64,000 nucleotides of DNA from Dryococelus australis (taxonomy: Eukaryota > Arthropoda > Insecta > Phasmatodea > Phasmatidae), in the NCBI GenBank assembly GCA_029891345.1, contig CM057002.1:64312590-64376589 (forward strand), given 5' to 3'. Made by a program: the position numbers and the translations under genes. A model generated the notes under the pieces. It worked only from the letters and a program-made list of their open reading frames with translations. It did not search any database and had not been told where the DNA came from. How positions within the stretch are numbered: position 1 is the stretch's first letter; each line of letters opens with the position of its first letter. Below are positions 11,851 to 24,592 of the stretch, piece by piece.

Positions 11851-14820
11851 GAACCTGTTTCAGAGGTTGTAGGTTCAAATACCTATTCCTCTATGAGAAT
11901 TGTTAATTTGTTGAATGTTACCAAGTGACAGTGGAAAGTGTAGAATTTATATAATTTAACTTTTATAAACAGATTTTGCATTAAATATATATTTTGATAC
12001 ACCTTACTGAATTTTTGTTTTAAGATTTGGGCATTTTTAAACAATAAATAAATTACGAAGTCAAATAAAATAATACAAATTATTTATAAATGCATCGATT
12101 TCTAGATGTCTAGTCGTTTTACGATTGATTTGACAAGGTCAGCCAGCTTCCTGACCCGTGAGAGCAGTTTGAGAATAGGTGCTTGGCAGCGGGAAGGGGT
12201 GGTCGATGCTTTTCGATATGGTTTGGCATTCGTCGGATTGGGGGGGAGGGACCATTGTCGTGTGCTTAGAGGATAACATGTCTTGGTGGGGGAGGAGGGG
12301 TACATGGTCTTGGGATGTTAGGTGTATGGGAAGGGGGGCGGGGTTGAGTGTATTTGAAGGAGAAGGGGGAGTGAATGTATTGATATTTGGAATATAATTT
12401 CCGACGATTTTTGGAGCAGTGATATAAATCGCTTTAATTTTACATACTTTTGTAAAATAAAAATGGGTTTGACAGAGGCAAGCGTATGAGAGTATAGGGA
12501 AAGGGTGTAAGGTGGTGCGACGACATTGAATAGTGGTTGAGACGTTGGTGAGGGGTATTGGTAGGGTTGGGTGATAGTAATGAGTTTTGTCCTGACATTG
12601 GGTTACATAATCAATATGACATCACGATCGCATGCGCCTTGGAAAGCCGTGTCCCGTGATATAAAACACTCATTGCTTACGCCTTTCAAATTTGTATGTA
12701 TAAAAATAGATTTCAATGAAATAAAATTACATAATTTAGTTTTATCGGGTCCTCAGATTCCTCATTGTAGCTGAGTTTCAGGATAACTGAGGAATCAGTC
12801 AGCTACATTGACAAGTAAGCACTTTTTGCATACATTTTTGGAAAGAAAGGGGAAATTTTAAGAGGTTAAAAGGAAATATTAAGGAAAATTCTAGAATTTT
12901 TGAGTGTTTTAAAGAAAAGAAAAACTTTTAGGGAACAACTGGAAATTCTAAGATGGCGGATGGAGCCATGGCGCCTTTCTCCCATCCCGTTTCCTCCGGA
13001 GACCCATGACCCTAATACTGACTGGATTTTAGATACTTTCCAACGTCTTTCATGAGCACGAAATCTCGATTTGAAATAAGAAGCGGTGTTTAACTATTGC
13101 AAAAATTTGATTAATCATCTTGAATAACCTTGTGGAAAATACGAAAATATTTTGGGGCATTTGTGAGTTATTTTATGCAGTATTGTCACTTGTCAATAGA
13201 GGGGCACAAATTAAATTTGTTATCGGTCCCATTATCGTTATTTACAGATTTACATACAAACGAGGCCATCTGACTCCCGCCTCTTGATGACCTTTCGGTA
13301 TATTCAAATAAGTAATATTTTATTTGTGTTTTATTTTTTGCTTAGTATCCTTTGTACTTAAAAATATCGTGTTTTAATCTAAATAAACGAATCAGTTTCG
13401 TATCCTACCTGGCGCTAAAGCATGTTTGAAACAAGAAGATTTGACGAAACTATTAAATGTGCCAAGAGCAAACAAACAGCATACGAGAAAGGAACGGTAC
13501 GTCAAGGTAACACGCATGCTATAAATATTATTTTAGAGCCCCCCCTAACATCGTTAAAATTATACCTATTTATAATGATTTATTTTTAAAAAACTCTCAG
13601 GACACGAGCGAATCTACGATAGGAGCACGTAATGAACCCTGCTAACCGATTTCTCACGATTAATTGATAGAATTGCATGTCTTAAGTCTCATAGTTACAC
13701 ACAGCGTACGAGAACACTGCACGCCTTGCGCATAGCGCCGATGGCGTACTTGATGCCCGTGTCAATGCAACCCCTACGTGCTTCAGTCTCAAATATGAAA
13801 ATAGCAATAGGTAGGCTATCGCCTTAAGGATTATCCATAGCGAATAATAGCACACGCCTCAAGGACACATGCAGTCATAAGGAAGTTATGTGATGGCGAC
13901 GGTAAATAGCCCATACAATCTTCTCGTGTGTTTTGTTTCCTCTCATTATTAAGCTGTGTCTATACGGCGTACTTTATAATTTTTTTTCCATTTAATTACT
14001 TACGACAAATGTAAGAACTCTTACGTTTTTTTGACGTGAAAATGTCGTTAAATTTTCAACCATAGAGGGAGACAATCAAGAAAATCCGATAACAAAATGG
14101 GGAATTCAATTTGGCATTGGAGCTCCGAATCTGTCGTCTACATTCAAAATTCAACTGCACCACTCGATTGCCAGATAATCAAATAATATGTTACCGTTCA
14201 TTGAGGACTGCGAAGCATCACTTTCGGCAAGGCGTGAAGGGGGGAGGGGGCGGGGTCCATTTTGAGTTCGTTTCGCCGCGTCTCATTACTTCCGCGTAGT
14301 ATAACTTTTGACTAGGATAAGCTACGACGCTCGTTTGAGTTTCAATCGACAGCTCTCATCAAGATTAATTGATTGCGTGTATAGAAACATTCGTGTGGCG
14401 GGATTATGGTGAAATTGTATGCGTTGAATGTAAAAAACTAAGAAAACTTGACACAATTTCGGCGTATACTAGTCAAGAAGCCTAATAGAAATACAAAAAT
14501 CGCATACGGTTTGAAGAAAGCATCTCAAAAGCAATCCAATGATACCAATAAAACACCATATGAACCAGTGAAGAGATTCTGGGGACGTAAAATAAACACC
14601 AAGGCGTCCGATCGCGTCAACGTAGACGTATTCACTCAAAACAAACTGCCGTGTCCCCAACACAGCCAAACGCAGTTTTTATTTAATCCCACATCCGCAA
14701 TGCAAGAATGTTTGAATAATGTGAAGTTTCACTCATCAACGCACAGTCCGAACCCCTTGAAGAAAAAACATGACATATAGGAATTGTTTTGCATTAGTGT
14801 ACAGGTGCCTAAGAGAATAG
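11851..14820. other. Unassigned sequence
   Basis: Right after the minisatellite a tRNA-like string with a weak B-box (GGTTCAAATAC, near 11873) is visible but too incomplete to call a SINE. A G/T-skewed patch lies at 12170-12590. A 110-codon frame at 14448-14780, rich in Lys, Asn and Thr, has no recognised domain. Confidence 0.3.
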
Positions 14821-14824
14821 GATA

Positions 14825-15690
14825 TTTTAAAATTTGATCCCCAAGAGCACGAGAAGGAATCAAATGAGTTTCTGGGGAGTCGTCGATAGATCACTAACAC
14901 GATGAGATATCGTTGTGCTCTTGGCTTCAAAAGCCGCCTTACACCAATACCTAAGAATTATTACAGGATTTCTTGAAGTTCGATCCTGAATAGGGTTTAG
15001 AGTAGTAAAGCGTATTTTGGAAGTCTCCGCAAAAACTTATTAATACGATGAACTATTGCTGATCTCTTAGCATCAAATGGTAGCTTATGCAAGTACCTGA
15101 ATAACAATTTGAGGACTTTTCGAGATTCAACTTCTAAGAGGGGGAAAAGTACTGAAATGTGTCTTATATAACTCCTCAGTAGTGCGTTAACACGATCATA
15201 TATCGTTGTGCACCCTTTTTAAGGGGTTGATTAGGAGTAAAATGTGATATAATTATCACCTGAATAGTTTGTTAAACCGATGAAATATCATTGTGCTCTT
15301 TATTTCAATAGGTATTCCAAAACGGTATACCTAAATATTAATTCCGGTATTTTTTAAATTCAACACTTAAGAGGGGGGAAAGTGGTAAAATGTGTTCTCG
15401 AAGACTCCCTGAATAGGTAATTAACACAATAATACATCGTTTTTATCCTTGTTTTAATTGCCTACCTATATAAATTTCTACGAACTAATCTCAGGATTAT
15501 GTTTTTAAATTAAACTCCTAATATGGTGAAAAGGGATCAAATGGATTTTGGGGGACTCATCAACAGCGCATTGACATGATAAGATATCGTTATTATTTTT
15601 CCTTTAAAATGCCCCCTACACAACCGCTTAAAAACTAACTTCAGGTTTAATAGTAATTCATTACCTTAGACGTTGAAAAATGTAGTGCAT
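14825..15690. repeat. Diverged tandem repeat, unit about 180 bp
   Basis: Five related units can be aligned by two anchors. The first is a TTCAACTCCTAAGAGGGGGA-like string (14985, 15125, 15352 and 15512). The second is an AACACGATAAGATATCGTTG-like core (about 14900, 15040, 15190, 15270, 15425 and 15575). Spacing is uneven because some units have lost segments. No open frame of note crosses it. It could be an old satellite or the internal repeat of a decayed transposon. Confidence 0.65.
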
Positions 15691-16907
15691 GTGGACGAAA
15701 CCGCAGTCAGAGAGCTAGTATCTGTATATCAAGCGTTCTCCAACCCTGGTAAGGGGACTGTGTAACTGCGCGTCCAAGGTCAAGAAGCTAGGGAGCGATA
15801 CGGGCGACAGTTTCACGCACGCCTAGCGCCATATCGCTCCTACGCGCAAAGTGTGCAGTGTTTCCGACGTAACACTGTACTGTGACAATTAGATCTGTAA
15901 CATAGGGGTTTTATTACTCGCGATGATAGCCCACAGATTAAACTACGCCCGTATCGTTGTAATTTTCTCTTGCCTTTAAGGAAACTGCATAGGTGAGTTT
16001 TAAAAATGCGATGTTTGTTTATTTTCACGATTTTTTTCTCCAAAAATACACTTAATATGACAAAAGTAAAAATATAGGGTTATAGATAATTGTTTTCTTA
16101 TATTTTCTGACTAAAGGTCATATTTCCAGAACTTTTATTTACCGAGTTACACGCTTACGCGCAAACAACGATTTCACAGAAAACGTTTCAGTACATAGGA
16201 CTCTTAAAATTAAGAACCATTTGGCCGGGCGCAAGATACCAGTGTCTTGTGGACTGGGAGGGGTTTGAGGTGCCCGGGGTCCGCCTTGGAGTGGTAAATA
16301 TTCACAACAAATATGTTTGCTCTGACGGCATGCTGCGTACGCAGGAAATGCTGCAGCTAACTTCCAAGATAGACTGGCTATGAAATAGTTTAGTATTTAA
16401 TCATACCAACGTTCCAAAAGTTTTTCGGAAAAAAGTTCACATAAACAAAACTTTTGAGCAAATGTTTTCTTTACGAACGCTTTCAAAGAGGATAAAAACA
16501 AAGAAATACACGTATTTGGCATTTGTAGCGACCTGTTACCAGGAACGATATATTATTAAATACTTTCGTATTGAAAAACGACTTGTAGTTTTGCCGGGAA
16601 AATGCTTGGTGAAATCACTGTTCCAAAGAATATAAAACTCTTACCTGCAAAAAAAAATGTTAATAGTGTAACAGGTAGACTTACAGGATATATGTTTAAA
16701 ATATTACAAATCAAATGTATAACAACCACAGTGGTTGATTACTGTAGTCATATATTTGCTGACTGTTTGATTAACTACAAAGATAACTCTTCCAGAAGTA
16801 ATAAACATACACACAGTCGTATTATCGTATTAGGCTACCGGCTGTCTTTGCTAGGAATGCAAAACAAACTCAATGAAATGTTTTACACTTGAAAGGGCAT
16901 TATGAGA

Positions 16908-16910
<3 letters not shown>
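15691..16910. other. Unassigned sequence
   Basis: About 40 bp at 15820-15865 (GCGCCATATCGCTCCTACGC) resembles the reverse complement of 13700-13745, so an old inverted-repeat element may span 13.7-15.9 kb. At 16228-16383 a plus-strand frame reads YQCLVDWEGFEVPG, which recalls a chromodomain start but loses the pattern afterwards. A 96-codon frame at 16602-16892 is unrecognised. Confidence 0.25.

Positions 16911-16976
<66 letters not shown>
16911..16976. repeat. (TA)n microsatellite, left side of insertion
   Basis: A GTGTGTG lead-in is followed by about 60 bp of uninterrupted TA. It flanks the mariner-like element on the left. Confidence 0.95.
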
Positions 16977-16979
<3 letters not shown>

Positions 16980-17852
16980 GGGCTGTGTCTGAATTCACAT
17001 TACACATTATTATAAGGGCATGTAGTGGGGACCAAGACGGTTACGTTTTAACAGGAACTTAAGTGCGGAAAAGTACCGTTTCCCCCTACAAACAAAACAC
17101 TACCATATTACATGTTGACCTCTCCCACGTCTGCAACACTGTTTATCTTCCGGGTCCACTTACAAAAAGGGCTCGATGTGACGACCAGCGATGTCTAAAC
17201 AAAGATGGTACCTGCGTACCATGTTCTGGTACACACGATCACCAATACCTGGAAGTCCAAGATCCGCCGCAGCCATAATCAGAGCTCACAACATCAAGTG
17301 AATGGCATGTAAAGAAACCTGTCGCAAACATGGTACATCACGTGATCATCGAATTACGCACGTACTATCCTAGTCATTGACACCCGCATTGTCTTCCATG
17401 TACTCAAACGAGTGCCCGATTGCTTGGCCTGCACGTTCGCCCAACTTGACTCCACTAGACGACTACTTCCTGTGGGGCCACATGAATGGCTTGATTCACT
17501 AGTCCTCTGTGGAATCAGCGGAAGAACTGCTGGCGCGGGTTAAGGCTGCGGTGGATGTTGGATGTCCAGGTATTGGTGATCGTGTGTACCAGAACATTGT
17601 GTGTAGGTACCGTGTTTATGTTAGACGTCGCTGGTCGTCACATCGAGCCCTTCATGTATGTGGACCCCCAAAAGATAAACAACTTACAGTGGGTTGCAGA
17701 CGTAGGAGAGGTCAACATATGATGTGGTGGTGTTTTGTTTGTTTGTCGCGGGGAAAGGGTATGTTTCCGCACATAAGTTCCGATGCAAAACGTAACCGTC
17801 TTAGTCCCCACTACAAGCCCTTACAATTTGTAATGGAAATTTAGAGACATCC

Positions 17853-17856
<4 letters not shown>
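16977..17856 (+). mobile_element. Mariner-type element with long inverted termini, deleted copy
   Basis: The left arm (about 16979-17190) and right arm (about 17629-17855) are inverted copies of each other, roughly 200-225 bp each. The innermost 22 bp (17169-17190 against 17629-17650) is a perfect match, and blocks such as TGTAGTGGGGAC and GACGGTTACGTTTT are conserved further out. Between them lies a transposase C-terminus. Both ends abut TA microsatellites, consistent with a Tc1/mariner-class preference for TA. At 0.88 kb it is far shorter than an autonomous copy, so most of the transposase is gone. Confidence 0.8.
17406..17690 (+). pseudogene. Transposase C-terminal fragment (mariner/Tc1 superfamily)
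   Basis: The plus frame gives CPIAWPARSPNLTPLDDYFLW followed by GHMNGLIH. This is the region carrying the third catalytic acidic residue in this superfamily (the SPxLTPLD...LWG signature). A stop (TAG at about 17500) interrupts the frame. It then resumes with SAEELLARVKAA, and a CPGIGDRVYQNIVCRYR tail typical of these C-termini. The last codons lie inside the right inverted arm, so coding and terminal repeat overlap. The N-terminal helix-turn-helix and the first two catalytic residues are missing. Confidence 0.78.

Positions 17857-17911
<55 letters not shown>
17857..17911. repeat. (TG)n-(TA)n microsatellite, right side of insertion
   Basis: GTGTGTGTG is followed by about 45 bp of TA. With the left tract it suggests one TA/TG microsatellite split by the element. 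Confidence 0.95.
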
Positions 17912-17912
<1 letters not shown>

Positions 17913-19330
17913 ACAAGTTATTTATTATACCTACACTTATTGCAAGTTAAATATTTATCAGATGTCGTAGTTTTTAATATTAGCCTCGGTACCTAAAGCA
18001 ATACCTGGCCGGTAGGAAGATTGTATTGTAAACATGCCTTCAGTAAATTTGCGATAATTATATTACAGCTGATGTATTTCTACAATTTTTTTTTCTGTTT
18101 TAAGATTTCTCACTACTGCTTAGGATTATTTCTTTTCAGTGAAAGAGAAAGAAAACTTCCTTCAAGGATGTTTTAGCCCAGCGATGGTTCGATGGTTATA
18201 AAGACCTTCGTAATGTTACAAGATTATGTAAGCAATCTTGCAAAGAATACTTTCATAATGCGTCCAATGTCCGTACCATAGAAGAAGTAAAATTGCATAG
18301 CGTTGGAACCAAAAAACCTTAGTTTATAAGCTGTAACATATTAATTCAGATTCGAAAATATCTTATTTCTCATCAAGTCGCAACCTTACTTCTACAAATA
18401 TGGAATATATGACGTCACATGCACCACTTTTGTATCTATTGATTCGCGTTTCACTACTTACAACCAAAACAGAACCGTCATGTTGTTAAACGATAAATAA
18501 AAAAAGATTAAAAACGAATCGAGGAAATAAAACAATGATATTAATTAAATGTTTTCTCAAATATTGGTCTCAACGCAAACAAAGATCAGTTCTAAAATAT
18601 AGGTACTGTTTGAAGTAGATCAACCGGTCATGTAGGTACTGCAGCTAAATAATATCTTGCATGCAGACTTTCGAAATATCCAAAGCAAAATAACTTCTAT
18701 ACAGCGAACGTGTTCTGTTGCATATAAATGCGAAGTATCTATATGTAAAATTAGAGTTTCGATTACTCAGTTTGTAAGTACAACAGAAATTAAATTACTT
18801 GCATAAATAAAAGTTATAATGCTAATTTATATTATGATTACTTAATTTACAAAAAGATAAATTTAGGTTTCATTAAATATTTATAATTTCGAGATGAAAA
18901 AAATGTTTAAATTATACAAGATTTTTAAAACAGTTGAAGAATTACGATGATAGGAAGTTTAATTCTACAATATTCCCGTTTTCCTAAACTATATTAACTG
19001 ATTTTGGTTTTACCGAAGTTTGTGTGACGATTCTTCAATTTTGAATCAAAGCTGGAAAATAACTGAGGCCCAACTTCATGTTAGTGGTGGGATACCAATC
19101 TTTTTACAATAATTTACGAGATAAAATATTTGCTACTAATTTTCAAAGTTGGTAATGTGTTGGCAGGATGTGCACTACACAATGTAATGCTAACCATCTC
19201 TCTAATTACTGCCAAAAATTGTCGGTTATGTTTGAATTATATTTGTTGGGCTATCTAATGTTATACAATTTCCTTAAGGATTAATTTCGTATTTTCTAAG
19301 TTAAAATTGACCATTTATTTTTATTTACGT
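17912..19330. other. AT-rich stretch, nothing recognised
   Basis: No open frame of note, repeat structure or element terminus was recognised. Confidence 0.35.
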
Positions 19331-19334
19331 TAGG

Positions 19335-19490
19335 AAAATTTACTGTCCGCCAAGTGCTGGACACGAACTCATACACTCTGACTAACTTGAACTTGAATTT
19401 GTTAGGACATCAAATTTGACTTGATATCAAAACATCTCGCAAGGTATAACGGTGCGCGGACCAACTACGCTACGGAGTTTGATAGCTTTG
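19335..19490 (-). mobile_element. tRNA-like segment, possible SINE head (weak)
   Basis: On the minus strand an A-box-like CCGTAGCGTAGTTGGT (about 19467-19482) is followed, after a long AT-rich insert, by a B-box-like GTATGAGTTCGTGT (about 19360). The box spacing (over 100 bp) is too large for a clean tRNA head, so this may be a disrupted SINE. Confidence 0.3.
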
Positions 19491-21420
19491 TTGTTTCTCT
19501 TCACTTGGTTTTGAGTACGTATCTAGAAATATAGCGTGATATAATCGTGAAATACCCTTCTTTAATTTTCTATAATATATAAACATTCCAGTTAGTAAGC
19601 ACCTTAATCTTTATTCGTTAAATAAACTGGTTTCGCTCAGGTTTACAAGCTTTCTATACGAAACCATCAATTTCTTTTTAGGCCTCGAATTGAGTCAATG
19701 CATGAAAGCTACATGAAACAATTATGAAGAACTTGCGTGATTATTCCTTCTTACGTTTACGCGAAACCGTAGCGAATGTTGGAGTTTATATATTGTATGC
19801 TTGATCTTATTTCAACACGTTATTCAAAATTTAAATGTTAACTTTGGTAAAGGAATACTAAATTTTACAATAGTTAACACACAATTTCACATTTTTATTA
19901 GGTATCATTGTAAAAAAATTATCCGACATTTAAATAAATGCGTTTCTTTTTTGTGTGTTTGTTCTATAAGCTACATCCGGAAAACACGAGTATGTGAATA
20001 TAAACTTATATTAAAAAACGGTTTTCCAGTGTAAATTATGTTGAGTGTGGGTGGAAAAATATTTATTGCCAGAAGTTAAATTTGACCGCTATTCGAAGCC
20101 AAACAGTTTCTAACGTTTCCAACTGAACACCGAACGTTTCCTTTAATCTTTCCAAAATTTCTCTCAATATTACTTATTTATAAACATTTGATCAGAATTC
20201 AATTCTTCCCCTTACTGAAATATATAATTTTTCGGAAACAGATGTAGCTAGCAACTAATAAATGCTAACTGAATACTATATATTTTATACATAGGTTGAA
20301 CATTTATTTTTGGCGCTAGATGTATCCAACTGACTAATTTTAACAAATGTGTATTAAAATTTTCCCTAAAAGAACTAAGTTTGAATACACAAAATTTACA
20401 ATTCCTTAAAACAAGGACCATGCAATATGAACCGTTTTGAAATTTGCGTGTGTAATAATGATGGATCACCGTTAAATTACGGGGATATACATCCCACTGG
20501 CCAATGTCAAGAATCCAACTCAATGTGTTTGAAAATTGCCAACCAAATTCCAACAGTTGGAGTCATTGGCAAAATATACAAATAGTTGCTATTATCATTA
20601 ATACATTTCCCCAATTAGTATCCAACACGTAAACAGATATAGACAGATTGTATTTATTTCACGTATTTTTGTGCCGAACAAAAACATTTAAGGAAATAAA
20701 AGAAAGAACGTAAAATCTGTATACGTTAACTAAGAACACGTTAATTATTGCATTTTATGCCATAATATTTGCAAAATTCATCTAACATTTCAAATAGTAG
20801 TAAACAGCAATTGTTATACAGTATTTACAACAACGTCTCAACAAACCAAAAGAAACTATGTTACGTTTGGAAAATCCCCAGAAACTAATAAAATTAAGTT
20901 TTTTTTATTTCATAATCTTATTTTCTTTTATTATAATAGAACAAGTTGCGCAGTGCTGGTCCATAAAAATCATTTATATTACTTCTGATTTATTCTAACT
21001 AGTAAGATCTTCCATACGAAAAATATAACTGAATAAGAAGTATATAATTTTTTTTTTTTTTTTAATTAGCTTCAAGCAGATGTATATTGTTTATTCCAAT
21101 TATACAATTGTCCATTGTTAGCAGCAATGTGTCACAACTCAACAATAAAAATCTATTATGTTATTGGGTTTCCAAAATTGTATCAACAATTGACAAAATA
21201 CGCGTGTTAGTAAAGAAAGACGTCACATCACTGGGAAAATGGCTTTGTTGATTGAAGAAAGTTTGTTTGTCGCAAACAAATTAATTCTTTGTAGCGACTC
21301 AATGAAACACTTCGTTGTTAAAACCAATTCAATGCATTCTAATTCGTTGCCCCAAAGAGGACTTGGTCGGTGGAACTAAAGATTTGCCTCTACGTACATT
21401 AAACATTATCTGTTAGTATA
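19491..21420. other. AT-rich stretch, nothing recognised
   Basis: Frames of 77 (19801-20034) and 101 codons (20248-20553, minus) show no known motif. No repeat structure was seen. Confidence 0.35.
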
Positions 21421-21424
21421 AAGT

Positions 21425-21985
21425 AGTTCGGAACCCGACCGAGATTCGAAGCTCGAACGTTTGCGCCCGTGCTCTACTCCCTAGTAACATTTTTTAAAGC
21501 GAGTACGGGTGAAATGGGCATGTCTGTAAATGTATACTTTTAAAAACAGGACAATGTCCGTAAATAAGTATTTCAAGTTTTACACCTTAACGTTTTATTA
21601 TGTTTATACCTTTTATTAATCATTAATCAATGCATTAACAAATAATAATACTATCCTAATTGGTGTGGTAAAATATATAAACAAACTCTTGGCCTGTATT
21701 TTAGAACGAATGCAATCAAATGAGTAGTCAAAGAAATATACACAGTTGATCAAGTAAATATTTTGTTGAAAGCCTAATTTTTTTTGATCCAACACGGAGG
21801 TTTTGTTTACCTATTCAAGCATTCATTGTTAGATAAAGAATTTTTTTTCCTTCCGGGTTGTGTTTTCGTAACAAAATATTTTGTTGGCGCGACTAAACAT
21901 TTTGTTGGCCTATACAAACCAATATTTTGCTCGCTGGAACAAACCTTTGTCTCATTGTGTATGTAAATCCGCAATATCTTATTCA
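21425..21985 (-). mobile_element. Dispersed 0.55 kb repeat with tRNA-like end, copy 1
   Basis: The reverse complement aligns along its length with 61740-62345. Shared blocks include CTCATTTGATTGC, AGTTTGTTTATAT, CAATTAGGATAGTA, and several AACAAAATATTTTGTTG-type motifs. The far end (21425-21490) is tRNA-like on the minus strand: GTAGAGCACGGGC, then a B-box-like GCTTCGAATCTCGG. It is noncoding. It may be a SINE with an unusually long AT-rich body, or a nonautonomous element that acquired a tRNA-like module. Confidence 0.7.
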
Positions 21986-23367
21986 GTATTATATAAAGGC
22001 TGTTTTCATTCTAAACGCTAAACATTAGGTACTTTGAAAGTATTATTTTTCGCACATGGCCTATCATTCAAATACCTACCGACAGTATGAAAATCAGTTT
22101 ATTAACATTTGGGTAAGTATATATAAATATTTATATAAATTGAAATTATTTAAATTGTTACAAACTTATGCATCTTCTTGTTTAATGGAGCTATTATCTT
22201 AAAAATTCATTGCAGAGTTTTTTATTCAATGAAGTTCTATGACAAATGTTTGTATTTCTACCCAACAAATAGCCAGACGATCCAACCCAACACTGACCAT
22301 TGAGCCAATATAAGTTTCTACCAGGAAAGCTATACATTTTGGTTGAAATTATAGTTTCCATACAGTTTTATCTGTAGTTTCATTATGCCTGTGTGAAGTA
22401 AGGAAATTGTTCCAGAGATTTTTAACATTATATCAACAACAACGCAGTACATCAAAAACATTTCCAAATGAAATATCTACGTGATTAAAATGAGAAAACG
22501 CTATTATTATAGTACGAATTTAAATTTCACATGAAAAGCTGTGACAAACAAAGGAAATTTTACCATTCTAATTCGTGGCAATAAGTAACATCCTCTGAAA
22601 CATTTTAATTTAAATGTCAGTTTGTGCTCAAAATATATCGCAAATTTATTATGAAAATTGTCTAGTAAAGATAAATTTTTTCCTTTTGCAGGCCATGGAA
22701 AATTCATACAACAGACTTTAGCGTGCACTTCAACAAAGAAAAGATTCCTTGTGTAACAACATATAAGGAGATGCAGTTATAGAACCACTCAAAAAGCTTC
22801 TGAAGAAACATTTGGCCGGAAACGTAACCAGAGAACAAATCCTGCATCCAACTTCTGCACGACAACTATTAAAATCACTGGAGATCTCGCAAGCCAAGGA
22901 AAAGATGGTCGACGCAAAGTGCTTACGGAGAAGGGGAAAAATTGATTGACGTCAGAGCAGAGTCAGGGAAAAGCGTCAGCAGGTTTTCTAGTCAGAGTGG
23001 TCTGACTATTGGAAATGTTCACCACTCATTGAGGTCATCTTTAGCAGCAGTATCTGCTATGCGCTGTGCAGCAGCTTCAGCCAAAGGATCTTGAGCTCGA
23101 GGCCGGGTTGTAATATTGTCGCTGGTTCGTGGTAACAATAATCACTGGTATGGGATCTTCACGCAATTGAGCACTTCTGAAAGCAACCTTCAAGAAACGC
23201 AACTGTCACTACCTGCAACAATTTAATTTTAACCAGCTCTCGGATTGGCATGCGCTCAGTAAAGTTGGCAACGATTGAGAGAAAGTAGTTACATCTCTTA
23301 ACATTGAATTAAGAGCGTAGTGTAACATTTGTGAACACTGAAATAGTAGCGTGAATTAAGACATAAA
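21986..23367. other. Unassigned sequence with one coding-like stretch
   Basis: At 22760-22947 a plus-strand frame stays open for about 58 codons with a charged, helical composition (EPLKKLLKKHLAGNVTREQ, then SARQLLKSLEISQAKEK) and ends at a TGA. It looks more protein-like than the background, but I recognise no family. It may be an exon or transposase scrap. The rest of the interval is AT-rich and unassigned. Confidence 0.3.
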
Positions 23368-24029
23368 GTATTCCAAATGGGAGCTGTACGGCTCGGTGGC
23401 TGGGTGACTGATCGTCTCCGGCTCGACTCGGCATAGCACGGCAATCTTCGGCTAGACTCAGGAGGTGATTGGAATCTGTCGACTTATGATTGACGAACTT
23501 AACCGAAGGCGCTCAGCAGTTACGCTCACTAATTATTCAAGCAAATATATCTGTTTCTGGTAACCATACTGGTTTCATAGGCATACGGTATCTCAAATAA
23601 TAAATGTGTATTTTGTATCCGAATTGAGAAAATAATTAATAGTTTTAAAAATTAATTATTTATTTTTTACATTGTACCGAGAATATACGTACATGAAAAA
23701 GACTCTCATTAAATTCCTACATTTCCAGTCCACTCTCTCGAAGACTGATTAATACACGATCCCAGAATCTGCAAATTATTTACTGCCTTGGCTCTTCTGT
23801 AAGCATAAGTATGCTACTCATATATTAAAATATATATATGACTCAATTTTGCCCATCATACTACTAGCGACCACATTAACGAGTATGTTATAATCATGGT
23901 ATGGATCAGCATCTACCAAAACATTTATAAGCTCAAAAGACGTTAATTTTTAATCAAAATACTGCCAGACCCTGGAAACTTGGAATTTATGAGGGTGATA
24001 AACAGACATAAATTTCGTGCTATTGACCA

Positions 24030-24410
24030 ACAATCCATCAATCGGGCAATCATTCCATCAATATTTCTATCAATCCATTAGTTTTCCAATCTTTCCATAA
24101 ATATTTCACAATCTTCACCAGTCCGCAACCAATTCTCAACAATCCTCAGAAATCTTTCCATCAATCTTTCGCAACCTTTCCAACAATCTTTCAATCTTTC
24201 CACCAAACTTTCAGAATCTTTCCATCAATCTTTTCAATCTTTGCATCAGTCATTTGAAATATTTTCACCTATCTTTCACAATCTTTCCATCAATATTTCA
24301 ATATTTCAATCTTCCCATCAATCGTTCGCAATATTTCCATCAAACTATCCATCAATCTATAGATCAATCTTTCACAATCTTTACATTAATTTTTTTGCAA
24401 TATTTCCAGT
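24030..24410. repeat. CAATCTTTCCATCAAT-type short tandem repeat
   Basis: Variants of CAATCTTTCCATCAAT repeat irregularly across the inner left arm and into the loop of the foldback element. The inverted version (GATTGATGGAAAG-like) occupies 24600-24830. A 97-codon frame at 24241-24534 partly reads through this repeat and is not a gene. Confidence 0.85.
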
Positions 24411-24568
24411 AGTAGGCCCTACGTACCAAAATGCACGAATAGTAGAGAGTATACAAAACATTATGTCTGTCATCATGTACAAATTTTGGAGACAGTTGGT
24501 GAAGCGTTTTTTTTTTTTAATACGCATGTATTAAGACAGACGATAAGATAAACCCATGGATTGAATAT

Positions 24569-24592
24569 GTATATATATATATATATATATTG
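24569..24592. repeat. (TA)n microsatellite in foldback loop
   Basis: A short uninterrupted TA run marks the right edge of the loop. Confidence 0.9.

Noticed and set aside
16228-16383. Gypsy integrase chromodomain
   Set aside because: Only the first dozen residues (YQCLVDWEGF) fit; the conserved later part is absent and no integrase precedes it.
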